From NCBI GenBank assembly GCA_963835465.1, contig CAWIFR010000002.1, positions 186,001-250,000 of the forward strand: a DNA stretch of 64,000 nucleotides, in the 5' to 3' direction. Of this stretch, positions 9,381 to 18,874 are shown in pieces (within the stretch, counting starts at the first letter, position 1; each line of letters starts with the position of its first letter). The notes under the pieces are model-generated. The model saw only the letters and a list, made by a program, of their open reading frames with translations, was not told the origin of the DNA and made no database searches. The DNA is from Bog-756 sp963835465 (lineage in GTDB: Bacteria; Actinomycetota; Acidimicrobiia; Acidimicrobiales; RAAP-2). The position numbers were made by a program, and so were the translations under genes.

Positions 9381-9895
9381 TGGGTGCGGTCGGAAGGGCC
9401 GTCGAGCCAGGATCGGGGCCGAGTCGAAGCCAGCAGGGCAAGCCAGTAGTGGCAGGCCAACAGGGAGAAGGCCGACGGGCCGCTCGCCCGGCGACGCGGC
9501 TCAGTGCCACCTGGACCGGCGTGGTGGTATCGCTGGTTCTCCTCATGGTGCTCATCGTCTTCATCGCGGAGAACACGCAGCCATCGACGGTGTCGTTCTT
9601 CGGCCTCCACGGATCTGCGCCCGTGGCGGTGCTCCTCCTGATCGCGGCCGTCGCTGGGGCGCTGATCGTGGTCAGTGTCGCGGCGGCCCGCCTCCTGCAG
9701 CTGCGCTTGGCGGCACGACGGACGTCGCAACCCACGGGAGCGGACGACGCGACTGGCGGGACCGCGGAGGGGAGTGCCACTCCGGTGTCGCCCCCTGCTC
9801 CGGCACCCGGCCGTCCGGTGGCGGCCGATCGTGATGCATACGACGCGTCGTCTCGGGGAATGGATCGGGCACACCAACCAGGTGATGCACGCTAA
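9380..9895 (+). CDS. LapA-domain (DUF1049) membrane protein
   Basis: A 171-residue inner-membrane protein with two transmembrane helices at about 46-68 and 80-100. They are separated by the ENTQPSTVSFFG turn characteristic of the LapA/DUF1049 family. The last 60 residues are Pro/Ala-rich and probably disordered. It is translationally coupled to the preceding YtxH-like gene. In other bacteria LapA relates to envelope assembly; the actinobacterial role is not established. Confidence 0.75.
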   Translation: MGAVGRAVEPGSGPSRSQQGKPVVAGQQGEGRRAARPATRLSATWTGVVVSLVLLMVLIVFIAENTQPSTVSFFGLHGSAPVAVLLLIAAVAGALIVVSVAAARLLQLRLAARRTSQPTGADDATGGTAEGSATPVSPPAPAPGRPVAADRDAYDASSRGMDRAHQPGDAR

Positions 9896-9909
9896 CCAGG
9901 GGGATTCCG

Positions 9910-11472
9910 GTGACCACACTCGACACGCCAGCCCGATCAGGACAACCGGAGTCAGCCGCACCAGATCGAACCATCCGCAGCCTCATCCCGGCACGGCTGG
10001 ATCGGCTGGGCTGGTCTCGGTTCCACACCATGCTCGTGGTGGCCCTCGGCGTGGCCTGGGTGCTCGACGGGCTCGAGATCACGATCGCCAGCAACGTCAC
10101 CAACCTGATCAGCTCGAAGCAGTCGTTGAACCTCTCGTCAGCCGGCGTCTCCTTCGCGGTGGGAACGATCTACTTGCTCGGCGAGGTATTCGGCGCCCTG
10201 TTCTTCGGTCACCTCTCTGACAAGTGGGGCCGGCGGAACCTCTTCATGATCACGCTGGGGGTGTACCTGTTCGGCGGGTTCCTCACCGCTCTCACCTTCG
10301 GGCATTCGACCTTCTGGGTCTACTGGCTCTACCTGTCGCGTTTCGTGGCCGGAGCAGGCATCGGCGGGGAGTACGCCGCCATCAACTCGGCCATCGACGA
10401 ACTGATTCCGGCCAAGTACCGGGGACGGGTGGACATCGCCGTCAACGGCACCTACTGGGGTGGGGCGTTGATCGGCACCGTGCTCACGCTGCTCGTGGTC
10501 AACCATCTCCCGGTCAGCTATTCGTGGCGGGTGGCCTTCCTGTTCGGCCCGGTGCTCGGGGTGGTCATCCTCTTCGTGAGGAAGAACCTCCCCGAGAGCC
10601 CCCGCTGGCTACTGATGCACGGGCGAGAACGAGAGGCTGAGGCGGCAGTCAAGCGGATCGAGGCGGCCACCGAGGAGTCGGGCGGAACCCTGGGCGATGT
10701 AGACGAGGACAAGGGCATCGAGATCACTCCGTCGAACAACATCGGATTCATCGCGTTGGCCCGGACACTGTTCGCCACCTATCCCAAGCGCGCCATCCTC
10801 GGTGCCACGTTGATGATCACCCAGTCGTTTCTCTACAACGCCATCTTCTTCACCTACGCACTGGTGCTGACCAAGATCTACGACGTCCCGGCGACGCACA
10901 CGGCGTACTACTTCATCTTCTTCGCCTTGGGCAACCTGATCGGACCCCTCACCATCGGTCATCTCTTCGACACGATCGGACGACGGCGGATGATCGCCGG
11001 TACGTACCTACTGTCCGGGACATTGCTGGCCATCAGCGCATTCCTGTTCAACGCCGGAGCCCTCAATGCCGTGACCCAGACCCTCTGTTGGTGCATCATC
11101 TTCTTCTTCGCCTCGGCTGGAGCGAGCGCCGCCTATCTGACCGTGAGCGAGATCTTCCCGGTCGAGGTTCGGGCCAAGGCCATCGCCGTGTTCTTCGCCA
11201 TCGCCCAGACCTTCGGTGCGGTCGGGCCGTGGCTCTACGGACTGCTGATCGGGAACGGACAGGACCACTTCAAGCTGTTCATCGGCTACCTGATCGGAGC
11301 GGGCGTAATGGCCATCGGTGGGGTGGTCGAGATCCTCTTCGGTGTCGCCGCCGAGGGCAAGTCGCTCGAAGACGTGGCCAGCCCCCTGTCTTCGGTGCCG
11401 GCGCCCTCCCAGCACCTGTCCAACGTGACCGGCGCCCCCCGGGCCCCCGCAGCCCGGGCCACTGGCTTCTGA
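9910..11472 (+). CDS. Major facilitator superfamily transporter
   Basis: A 520-residue polytopic membrane protein with about 12 predicted helices. MFS motif A appears in both halves (GHLSDKWGRR in the loop after helix 2, GHLFDTIGRRRM in the matching loop of the second half). A VLDGLEIT motif in helix 1 resembles the sugar or aromatic-acid porter branches. It starts with GTG 14 bases after the LapA-type gene stop. The substrate is not predictable; the neighbours give no metabolic clue. Confidence 0.85.
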   Translation: MTTLDTPARSGQPESAAPDRTIRSLIPARLDRLGWSRFHTMLVVALGVAWVLDGLEITIASNVTNLISSKQSLNLSSAGVSFAVGTIYLLGEVFGALFFGHLSDKWGRRNLFMITLGVYLFGGFLTALTFGHSTFWVYWLYLSRFVAGAGIGGEYAAINSAIDELIPAKYRGRVDIAVNGTYWGGALIGTVLTLLVVNHLPVSYSWRVAFLFGPVLGVVILFVRKNLPESPRWLLMHGREREAEAAVKRIEAATEESGGTLGDVDEDKGIEITPSNNIGFIALARTLFATYPKRAILGATLMITQSFLYNAIFFTYALVLTKIYDVPATHTAYYFIFFALGNLIGPLTIGHLFDTIGRRRMIAGTYLLSGTLLAISAFLFNAGALNAVTQTLCWCIIFFFASAGASAAYLTVSEIFPVEVRAKAIAVFFAIAQTFGAVGPWLYGLLIGNGQDHFKLFIGYLIGAGVMAIGGVVEILFGVAAEGKSLEDVASPLSSVPAPSQHLSNVTGAPRAPAARATGF

Positions 11473-11526
11473 TCTCCGACGAGTACCGGGCTGCGGTCCA
11501 TCCACCCCTCACGGCGCCGCGCTGGG

Positions 11527-11532
11527 TACCCT
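11527..11532 (+). promoter_or_regulatory. -10 box (TACCCT) of a small ORF
   Basis: TACCCT, six bases before the ATG at 11539, the spacing of other leaderless genes here. Confidence 0.3.
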
Positions 11533-11538
11533 CGCGTC

Positions 11539-11709
11539 ATGGCCAAACGGATGAAGGCTCGTTCGTATCCAGAAGGTGAGACCAAGGTCAGTCCGCAGCC
11601 TGTGCTGACCGGGATCGCCAAGGCATCCCAGGAGCTGACGGTCGCCGTCGAGGACTTTGACCGTCAAGCCGCCTCGTGGTCGCATCAGGGAGACCTGGTC
11701 CGCACCTAG
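11539..11709 (+). CDS. Hypothetical small protein (56 aa)
   Basis: A short frame of 56 residues beginning MAKRMKARSY, with a basic N-terminus and a helix-prone, acidic-to-amphipathic centre. The evidence is the leaderless promoter spacing in front and plausible codon use. I see no family resemblance. It fills the gap between the MFS gene and the convergent TMEM175-like gene. It could be spurious. Confidence 0.35.
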   Translation: MAKRMKARSYPEGETKVSPQPVLTGIAKASQELTVAVEDFDRQAASWSHQGDLVRT

Positions 11710-11713
11710 CCAC

Positions 11714-11726
11714 CGCCCGTCGGGCG
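11714..11726 (+). terminator. Short GC hairpin between convergent genes
   Basis: CGCCC-GTC-GGGCG immediately after the small ORF; a weak bidirectional terminator candidate without a U-tract. Confidence 0.28.
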
Positions 11727-11782
11727 CTCCTCGCCCGGCGGGTAACCGAGGGGCCCTCCCCCCGGAGGATCCGCTGACCGGT

Positions 11783-12424
11783 TCAAGTCCCAGGTCGGGG
11801 GAGGCTGTCCACGGGGGCTGGGGTATGACGGCTCCGACGTCGGGACGACAGTCGCAGGAGAGGTCTGGACAGCAAGAGGAGCAACAGGGGCCAGAGCCCG
11901 GTCGACGGGGCGAGGGTGGTAATGGCCAGGGCCGCGCCCATCAGCAGCACAAGCACCAGTGCCTCGTCGATGGTCTGGACCCCCTCGGTCTCCTCTTGTA
12001 GCTCCGGCCAATGGATGACCGCCCACTGTTGCAGGAGCCCCGCCAGTGCGGCGATGAGCATGGTCCCGATGTAGATGGCGTGCACCGTGCCGATCCCGTG
12101 TTGGGTCGACTGCAGAAGCTCGGTTGGAAACGGGAGGAAGACGATGGCCAACACCCAAACGAACATGCCGGCCACCAGCACGGAGTTGTAGCCCCTCACC
12201 CGTTCGAAGAGGTGGTGTTGACCCCACCAAAAGCTTCCGATCACCGCGAAGCTCAGAAGGAAAGCGGTGAGTCCCGGCCAGTGGGAGCGGAGGAACTGGT
12301 TGATGTCGGTCTGGCCGATGCCGCTGGCGGCGTCCACGAGGGGCAGGATGAGCAGGGTGATGGCGATGGCCACGACGGCATCGCTGAAGTTGATGAGGCG
12401 GCGGAGCCCGTGCTCACTGCGCAT
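11783..12424 (-). CDS. TMEM175-family potassium channel-like protein (DUF1211)
   Basis: A 213-residue membrane protein with about six hydrophobic helices. The first helix carries the family hallmark RLINFSDAVVAIAITLL (residues 9-25), the FSD motif of bacterial TMEM175 channels, which form K+-permeable tetramers. The C-terminal 25 residues are basic and cytoplasmic. The family call is strong; that this one conducts K+ is inferred. Confidence 0.83.
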   Translation of the reverse strand: MRSEHGLRRLINFSDAVVAIAITLLILPLVDAASGIGQTDINQFLRSHWPGLTAFLLSFAVIGSFWWGQHHLFERVRGYNSVLVAGMFVWVLAIVFLPFPTELLQSTQHGIGTVHAIYIGTMLIAALAGLLQQWAVIHWPELQEETEGVQTIDEALVLVLLMGAALAITTLAPSTGLWPLLLLLLSRPLLRLSSRRRSRHTPAPVDSLPRPGT

Positions 12425-12556
12425 AGCTCAGTCTCTCAGGTTGTGGGTGACCCGTCGGTCGGGGATCCACTCCTGACCGGTGAGCCTGACGTGCCGGGCG
12501 GGCTACGCTCTGAGCGTCTATATCCCTTGGAACCGCGGTTCCCTCGGGGTGGGCAC

Positions 12557-12645
12557 GGAGAGGTGCGAGAGCGGCCGAATCGGATTCACTGCTAATGAAT
12601 TGACCTGGGTAACCGGGTCCGAGGGTTCAAATCCCTCCCTCTCCG
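12557..12645 (+). tRNA. tRNA-Ser(GCT)
   Basis: A class II tRNA of 89 bases. The acceptor stem GGAGAGG pairs with CCTCTCC. The anticodon arm is ATTCA-CTGCTAA-TGAAT with anticodon GCT. A long variable arm follows, and the T-arm is GAGGG-TTCAAAT-CCCTC. G is the discriminator and CCA is not encoded. It reads AGC/AGU serine codons. Confidence 0.95.
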
Positions 12646-12743
12646 CTGTGGGTGATGAGGCGAGAATCGGTGTACGGGAGGCTCTGTGCCGAACGTGCGC
12701 CGTCCTCATCAGCCCGAGGGCCGGAGGGAGGCGCACCGACGGC

Positions 12744-12779
12744 CGTCACCGATGCGTCGGTCGTCAGGGACCGGTGACG
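12744..12779 (-). terminator. Inverted repeat after the mannosyltransferase gene
   Basis: CGTCACCG and CGGTGACG, perfect 8-base arms with a 20-base loop, directly after the minus-strand stop at 12781. A terminator is possible but the loop is long. Confidence 0.3.
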
Positions 12780-12780
12780 C

Positions 12781-14010
12781 TCACGGGACGTAGGCGCCCA
12801 GGAAGGCGAGGTGGGCGTAGCCGAACATCGTCACGGCGCAGAGGACCAGGACGGTGATCTCCACTCTCCTGGAGCGGAGGAGAGTGGCCCCGGCCAGGAG
12901 CAGGGGGAAGGCGCTGAGGGCGTACCTCTCGAACGAGTCGAGGTTGGAGCCGGACGCCGCCACAGCGACGATGGCCACCGAGTACAGGCCGTACGACAAG
13001 GGCAGCCTGGCGAAGGCCACGACGATCAGGATCACACTGACGGCCACCCACGGAAGATGCAGATCAGTACCCACATGGTGTCCCCCGACCAGGTTGACAC
13101 CGTCGTGGTAGAGGGTGGCCAACGGATCGGTGAGGCCGCCGTGCCGGGTGGGGTCGGTCTGGAGGGTCAGCGGCTCGGTGAAGCTGCCGAACTGGATGCT
13201 GGTCCACGTGAGGTAGGTCAGGAGGCCGGCCAGCGGGGCCAGCACTGCCGCCACGCGGGACCACCGCTCCGGCCAACCCGTGGACCGGAGTCCTCGTAGC
13301 GCCTCGCACAGGGCGGGGACCAACAGGATGCAGCCCAAGGGGCGGGCGGTGCCGGCCAGGTACCCGACAGCGGCCGCCCACAGCCACCGTTGGTGTCGCA
13401 ACAGGTAGAAGCAGGACACGGCCAGCAGGATCAACAGGGGGTCCGAGTACCCCATGACCAGTACGAAGGCAGCCGGCACCAGGTTGAGCAGCCAGACGGC
13501 CGAGCGGGCCACGCCGGCATCGCCCAGTTCCGACTTGGCCAACAGGTAGAGGACGACACTGGCGGCCAGGGCACTGGCGTTGGCGATGACCGCTGTGACG
13601 GCGTCGATGGGCAAGAAGGTGACGTGGTGGATGGCACTGGTCAGGAGCGGGAGCAAGGGGAAGAAGCGCAATCCTGCCGGACCGACGGCGCGGTAGCCGT
13701 GGGCGGCCAGGTCCGAGTACCAACCGGCGTCCCAACTCCACAGCCCCGCGTGGGCGTCGGCCACAGCCTTGGCGTTTTGGATGGACAGGTGGGAGACCTC
13801 GAACTTGGCCAAGGCCAAGGAAGCCAACACCACCGCCCGCCCGGTCAGCCAGGGCAGCCACGCCGCCGAGGCCGCCTCCCGGAGCCCACTCCAGTCACGG
13901 CCTCGAGCGGGAACTGTGGCCGTGTCGGTGTCCAAGGTGGGTTGCAGCCTTTGCGATCCGATCGGGGAGACGCGAACGGCGCCTCCTCCCGGACGTGGGC
14001 TGGGCCACAT
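12781..14010 (-). CDS. PIG-V-like (GT-C) mannosyltransferase family membrane protein
   Basis: A 409-residue polytopic membrane protein with about ten helices. A SWDAGWYSDLAAHGY segment followed by RFFPLLPLL matches the first luminal loop of PIG-V/GT-C glycosyltransferases, where the Asp is catalytic. It probably transfers mannose from polyprenyl-phosphate-mannose to a lipid or protein outside the membrane; the acceptor is unknown. The frame is open to 14316, across the divergent rimO start, so the ATG at 14010 is the likelier start. The exact start is uncertain. Confidence 0.72.
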   Translation of the reverse strand: MWPSPRPGGGAVRVSPIGSQRLQPTLDTDTATVPARGRDWSGLREAASAAWLPWLTGRAVVLASLALAKFEVSHLSIQNAKAVADAHAGLWSWDAGWYSDLAAHGYRAVGPAGLRFFPLLPLLTSAIHHVTFLPIDAVTAVIANASALAASVVLYLLAKSELGDAGVARSAVWLLNLVPAAFVLVMGYSDPLLILLAVSCFYLLRHQRWLWAAAVGYLAGTARPLGCILLVPALCEALRGLRSTGWPERWSRVAAVLAPLAGLLTYLTWTSIQFGSFTEPLTLQTDPTRHGGLTDPLATLYHDGVNLVGGHHVGTDLHLPWVAVSVILIVVAFARLPLSYGLYSVAIVAVAASGSNLDSFERYALSAFPLLLAGATLLRSRRVEITVLVLCAVTMFGYAHLAFLGAYVP

Positions 14011-14101
14011 TAGCAAGGTGGCCCAGCCGGACTCAGGGTCTGCCCGGAAGGAGGACGAGGCGTCGACCGGGGTGCCGGAGGACCCGAGACCCGGACACCG
14101 G

Positions 14102-14107
14102 TAGATT
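14102..14107 (+). promoter_or_regulatory. -10 box (TAGATT) of rimO-pgsA-cinA
   Basis: TAGATT, six bases before the GTG of rimO; implies a leaderless operon transcript. Confidence 0.45.
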
Positions 14108-14113
14108 GTCCGG

Positions 14114-15538
14114 GTGGCCGAGCGGTACTGGATAGAGACGTTGGGCTGCCCCAAGAACCAGGTGGACTCCGACAAATTGGTCGGAACGCTGGCGGCGGAC
14201 GGGTACGAGGAGGCTCGCACCCCTGACCAGGCCGACCTGGTGGTGGTCAACACCTCCGCGTTCATCGAGGCCGCCCGCCAGGAGTCGGTGGACACCGTGC
14301 TGGCGCTGGCCGACACCCGACGGGAGGGCGCCCGGCTGGTGGTGACCGGCTGTATGGCCGAGCGCTATGGCGACGAGCTGGCTGAGGCCCTCCCTGAGGT
14401 GGACCTGGTGGCGCCCTTCGGCGTGTCGCTGACGGGACGGTCACCGACCGCAGTCCCGACCTTGGCCACCCCGGTCCTCCTCGGGCGCAAGCCTGTTTCG
14501 AGCGCCGGGCCGGTGCTGCCGTCGTTCGACCTGCTGAACCTACCCCGCCCGCCCTCGTCGGCACCCTGGTCGTATGTCAAGGTCGCCGAAGGGTGCGACC
14601 GCAACTGCGGATTCTGTGCCATCCCCTCGTTCCGGGGCAAGCAACGGTCCCGCCCTGTCGGATCGATCCTGGCCGAGGTGGACGAGCTGGGTGGTCCCGA
14701 TGGAGCCCTCCGTGAAGTGGTGTTGGTCGCCCAGGACCTGGCATCGTTCGCCCTCGACCGCTCCTCGGGCCGTACCGAGCCCCGGCTGGACGGTCCGGCG
14801 GTGGGCGGCAACCGACCCATCGTCGACCTGGTGGAGGCCGTGGCCGGGCGGGTCGACTGGGTGCGGCTGCTCTACCTCTATCCGTCCACCCTCGACGATG
14901 CGCTGGTCGAGGCGATCCTGAGTACCGGGGTCCCCTACTTCGACCTCTCCCTGCAGCACGTCTCGCGTCCGTTGCTCAAGCGGATGCGACGGTGGGGGGA
15001 GGGGGTGCGCTTTCTCGACCGGATAGCCGCCATACGGGCCGCTGAGCCGACCGCCGCGTTCCGGTCGTCCTTCATCGTCGGCTACCCGGGGGAGACGGAG
15101 GCCGATCACGACCGGCTCCTCGAGTGGATCGACGAGGCGCAACTGGACTGGGTGGGCTTCTTCCCCTTCAGCAATGAAGTCGGTACCTACGCCGCCGGCC
15201 TCCCGGACCAGATCGACGCCGGCCTGGTGGCCGAGCGGCTGCGTGAGTGCACGGAGCTGCAGGATGCCATCACCGCCCGACGCCGAGACGAACTGCTGGG
15301 TGCCACCGTCGAGGTGCTGGTCGACGCCCCCGGCGAGGGACGGACCTACCGTGAGGCCCCCGAGATCGACGGGATCGTGTCGGTGCCCGGGGACCTACCG
15401 GTCGGATCCTTCGCCGAGGTGGTCGTCACCGGAGCCGACGGCCCCGACCTGCTGGCCGAGGTGGTTCCGGGCGCGGCGATCCCCGCGGATCGCCCCCGCA
15501 GGCGACCTCGCAGCACTCCGGTGGGTACGGCCCGGTGA
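14114..15538 (+). CDS. rimO: Ribosomal protein S12 methylthiotransferase RimO
   Basis: A 474-residue radical-SAM enzyme that methylthiolates an Asp of ribosomal protein S12. The domain order is UPF0004 (about 1-130), radical SAM with CDRNCGFC (C161, C165, C168), then a C-terminal TRAM domain. C12 (GCPKNQVDSD) and C80 (VTGC) of the auxiliary cluster are present, but the middle ligand, normally in NTCxF, is Ser here (NTSAF, residue 48). It starts with GTG right after a leaderless-type promoter and overlaps pgsA by four bases. Confidence 0.92.
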   Translation: MAERYWIETLGCPKNQVDSDKLVGTLAADGYEEARTPDQADLVVVNTSAFIEAARQESVDTVLALADTRREGARLVVTGCMAERYGDELAEALPEVDLVAPFGVSLTGRSPTAVPTLATPVLLGRKPVSSAGPVLPSFDLLNLPRPPSSAPWSYVKVAEGCDRNCGFCAIPSFRGKQRSRPVGSILAEVDELGGPDGALREVVLVAQDLASFALDRSSGRTEPRLDGPAVGGNRPIVDLVEAVAGRVDWVRLLYLYPSTLDDALVEAILSTGVPYFDLSLQHVSRPLLKRMRRWGEGVRFLDRIAAIRAAEPTAAFRSSFIVGYPGETEADHDRLLEWIDEAQLDWVGFFPFSNEVGTYAAGLPDQIDAGLVAERLRECTELQDAITARRRDELLGATVEVLVDAPGEGRTYREAPEIDGIVSVPGDLPVGSFAEVVVTGADGPDLLAEVVPGAAIPADRPRRRPRSTPVGTAR

Positions 15539-16182
15539 GCGACGGGACCATGCACCCACCCGGGGGTATGTCGGCAGCGACCACCTTCGGACCGTCGGCC
15601 TTGCTGACCCCGGCCAACGGGATCACCGTCTTGCGCCTGCTGGCGACTCCGGTGCTCATTGTGCTGATCATGCTGTGGGGGGCCAGCTGGTTCACCTTCG
15701 TGTTCGGCGGCCTGTTGGCCTTCTCCGACGGGATTGACGGCTGGCTGGCCCGGAAACAGGGCACCACGCGCTCGGGCGCCTTCCTCGACCCGCTGGCCGA
15801 CAAGGTGGCGGTGCTGGGAGCCCTGGTGGCTCTGGTGGCCAAGGGCATCGTGTGGTGGCTGCCGGTGGCCATCATCGCCGTGCGCGAGATCGCCATGTCC
15901 GTCTACCGGTCGGTGATGGGTCGCCAGGGCGTCTCCATCCCGGCCCGCAATTCGGCCAAGTTCAAGACCCTCCTCCAGGACATCGCCATCGGGATGTGCC
16001 TGGCTCCGCCACTCGCTGGCCACACGTCGATCCTGGCCGCCGCCATATGGGTGGCCACCGCCCTGACGGTGTTCACCGGAGCCCAGTACTTCATCGACGG
16101 CCGACAGGCGGCGCGGGCCCGAGCTGCTGGCGGGTCCCCTGGGGCCCCGGGGACCGTCGACGGCACGAGCTCGGCCGCCTGA
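15535..16182 (+). CDS. pgsA: CDP-diacylglycerol-glycerol-3-phosphate 3-phosphatidyltransferase
   Basis: A 215-residue membrane enzyme that makes phosphatidylglycerophosphate, the first step to phosphatidylglycerol and cardiolipin. The CDP-alcohol phosphatidyltransferase signature is intact (DGIDGWLAR, eight residues, GAFLDPLAD). About five hydrophobic helices follow the TPANGITVLRLL start typical of PgsA. The last 25 residues are Gly/Ala/Ser-rich. The GTG start overlaps the rimO stop, and cinA begins 6 bases after its stop, the common actinobacterial order rimO-pgsA-cinA. Confidence 0.92.
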   Translation: MSDGTMHPPGGMSAATTFGPSALLTPANGITVLRLLATPVLIVLIMLWGASWFTFVFGGLLAFSDGIDGWLARKQGTTRSGAFLDPLADKVAVLGALVALVAKGIVWWLPVAIIAVREIAMSVYRSVMGRQGVSIPARNSAKFKTLLQDIAIGMCLAPPLAGHTSILAAAIWVATALTVFTGAQYFIDGRQAARARAAGGSPGAPGTVDGTSSAA

Positions 16183-16188
16183 CCTGCC

Positions 16189-17487
16189 GTGCGGATCGAG
16201 ATCGTGGCCGTCGGGACCGAGCTGCTCCTCGGGCAGATCGCCGACACCAACTCCATGTGGATGGGGGAGCATCTGGCTGCCATCGGCGTGGCCTCCCACT
16301 TCCACCAGGCGGTAGGGGACAACCACGACCGCATTGTCCTGGCCTTCCGCACGGCCCTGGCCCGTAGCGACGGCGTCATCGTCTGCGGGGGGCTCGGGCC
16401 GACCCACGACGACATCACCCGGGAAGCCCTGGCCGAGATCATGAACGTCCCGCTGGTGCGGGACCAAGGAGGCGGTCGAGGCCATCCGCGCCATGTTCGG
16501 GGCACGTGGGCGGCCGATGCCCGACTCCAACCTGCGTCAGGCCGACGTGCCCCACGGGGCCGCCGTCATTCCCCAGACCAAGGGTACGGCCCCCGGCCTG
16601 ATCTGCCCGGTGGGCCACAAGGTGGTCTACGCCGTTCCCGGCGTCCCCTATGAGATGTCGGACATGTTCGAGCGGGCCATCGCCCCAGACCTCGTCCGGC
16701 GCATGGCCGAGCGGGGAGAGACCACCGGGGTCATCGTCAGCCGGGTCATCCGCACATGGGGCATGAGCGAGTCGGGACTGGCCGAGACCCTGGCCGAGCA
16801 CATCGAGGGACTCGACGGCGCCCCACCCGACCCCTGGCGGCGGGGCAGGACCGGCTCCGCCTCCGGCCACCATCGCCTTCCTGGCCAGCGGGATCGAGGG
16901 GATCAAGGTGCGGGTCACCGTGCGGGCCGACGACGACGCCAGTGCGGCGTCCCGTCTCGATGCCGAGGAGCAGGAGATCCGTCGCATCCTCCACGAGGCC
17001 GCCGGTGACGTGGTCTTCGGGATCGACGACGAGGGCATTGAGGACGCCGTGGCCCGCGCCCTCACCCGCGAGGGCCTCACCCTGGGCCTGGCCGAGTCGT
17101 TGACCGGAGGCCTGGCTGCCTCCCGACTGGTCAACGTGCCCGGAGCCAGTGCGTGGTTCCGGGGCTCGGTGGTGTCCTATGCGTCGGAAGTCAAGTTTGA
17201 CGTGCTCGGTGTACCGGAGGGCCCGGTGGTCTCCGAGGCGGCAGCCCGGGCCATGGCCGACGGGGCCCGCTCGGTACTGGGGGCCGACGTCGGGCTGTCC
17301 ATGACCGGAGTGGCTGGTCCCGATCCCCAGGACGACCGGCCCCCCGGGACCGTCTTTGTGGGACTGGCCCGACCGGGCCATCCGACCGAGGCCTTCTCCT
17401 TCACCGTGCCCGGTGACCGGGACCGGGTCCGCCAGTACGCCACCATCGCCGCCCTCGACCTGCTGCGCCGGACCGGTCGGCACCTGA
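16189..17487 (+). CDS. cinA: CinA, competence/damage-inducible protein (frameshifted as read)
   Basis: An N-terminal molybdopterin-binding-like domain (GTELLLGQIADTNS) joins a C-terminal nicotinamide-nucleotide amidohydrolase domain (LAESLTGGLAASRL ... MTGVAGP). The protein is spread over three reading frames. Switches fall near 16464-16468 (ACCAAG) and 16822-16836 (a C-rich run); each is cured by removing one base. A third near 17470-17480 would end the protein at the TGA at 17485-17487, just before a hairpin. As read, the last frame runs on to 17573. I judge these to be sequence errors rather than a pseudogene. Third gene of the rimO operon. Confidence 0.82.
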
Positions 17488-17494
17488 GCGCGAG

Positions 17495-17511
17495 GCGCCC
17501 TGCCCGGGCGC
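17495..17511. terminator. Bidirectional hairpin between cinA and the DUF3048 gene
   Basis: GCGCCC-TGCCC-GGGCGC, a perfect 6-base stem, exactly in the 26-base space between the restored ends of the two convergent genes. Confidence 0.45.
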
Positions 17512-17513
17512 AG

Positions 17514-18726
17514 CTACTTGGTGGTGGCCCTGGTCGTGGTCGGTCGGCGCTGTGGGACCGGCGGTCGGTGTGACCGGGATGCCCACCGGCGCGAGCTCCA
17601 CCCAGCTGTTGCCGGGCTGGAGGGTGATCGGGGACGCCGGTCGTCGTGGTCAGGGTGGCCGGCTGGGTGAGGGCACGGCGGGTCCACGTCCCGGAGATGG
17701 CCACGCCGTTGCGCAGCACCACCAAGGGACCCGAGCCGGTGGCGGTGACGTCGACCTCGTGGCCGCCTTCGCTGTTCTCCACCCAGGGGCCCGTGGCGGT
17801 GGGCACCGTCATGATCACCACGTCGGCCGCCGCCGTCTGGGCGCCGTTGAGCAGCTTGTCCGGCTGACCGGAGTAGAAGCGCAGATAGGTCCCGGCGGCG
17901 GCGTTCCACTGCCAGGTCACGTCAGAGGACGACGAGAAGGGGATGTGGACGCTGGCCCCCGAGCCCGCCACCGAGCCCTTGGGCAGCGCGGTCGAGTACT
18001 GGAAGATCGGGGCCGGAGGGGTGGTGTCGGCGGGGTCGAGGGCCCACAGGGTCGCCGTGTTCACGAAGGTGGAATACGGGGCCACCCGGCCGGATTGCTG
18101 GATGATGGCCGAGCCGTTGCCGCCGGAGTAGAGGTTCTTGTCGATCAGCGGTGAGGCCTGCATGAGGGCGATGACCGGGTCGATGCCCCCGGCATGGACG
18201 AAGAGGGGGTCGGAGAACTGGGAGAGGATGCCGGCGTCCGGCTGGCGGGCGGACCGGATGTCGCCGACCAGCGGTGCGCCCTGGCACTGGTACACGGCCA
18301 GCAGCCGGGTGATGGCCCCCTCGACCGGCTCCTCGAAGACGACGTCGGCCTGGTTGAGTCCGGAGGACGGCCGGTCGTCGGGATAGTTGCCGATCTTGAT
18401 CCCGAGAGCCGGCCGGGCCGGGACCGTACCCCCCGGGGCCGGGGCGCCGGTCAGTGGGCAGGTGGGGGCCGGCGCCGGCCGCAGTCGTGGAGGTCGTGGC
18501 CACCACCTTGGTGGCGTCGCTCTTCGTTCCCCGTGTGGCCACTACCGCGACGATCACGCCGATCACCACCACGGCGAGGCCCCCGATCACGTACCACCAG
18601 GTGCGGGATCCCCCGCGGTCCCTGGACTGCCGGCGGAGCTCCTGCCTGGAGAGGACGGGTGGTCCGGGGCCGGACGCCCCGGCGGGGCAGGCCATCGGTG
18701 CCGGGCGGAGACTGGTCGTCAGGCAT
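17514..18726 (-). CDS. DUF3048 (YerB-like) membrane-anchored protein, frameshifted as read
   Basis: Spread over four to five frames. The restored protein starts MPDDQSPPGTDGL and has a single transmembrane anchor (WWYVIGGLAVVVIGVIVAVV) and a Thr/Ala linker. The extracytoplasmic DUF3048 domain follows (ALGIKIGNYPDDRPSSGL, QADVVFEEPVEGAITR, RSARQPDAGIL) and ends near PGNSWVELAP. Switches fall in the G4 run at 18684-18687, the G5 run at 18464-18468 and the G4 run at 17630-17633, with a fourth near 17550. All read as +1 insertions. The restored end is the TAG at 17514. Function of DUF3048 proteins is unknown. Confidence 0.75.
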
Positions 18727-18858
18727 TGATGGGCGAGGCTACTGCGCGGCGCCCGGCCGGGGGTCGATGCAGACCTGCCGAGGAGTGTCCGTGCGAGTGG
18801 ATCCCCGGGTCGGTCCGCGAACTACCCCTTGACGGCGGTCGACCCGAGGGATCCATCA

Positions 18859-18874
18859 TCGAACATGCGTTCGG
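18859..18874 (+). promoter_or_regulatory. SOS box (LexA site) of recA
   Basis: TCGAAC-ATGC-GTTCGG, one base off the perfect palindrome of the Gram-positive/actinobacterial SOS consensus (TCGAACNNNNGTTCGA). It lies about 140 bases before the recA ATG. LexA binding here would make recA damage-inducible. Confidence 0.85.

Noticed and set aside
16189..17487. cinA as a true pseudogene
   Set aside because: All frame changes are one-base insertions of the same sign in C-rich runs, and the neighbouring genes show the same pattern; the conserved motifs on both sides are intact.
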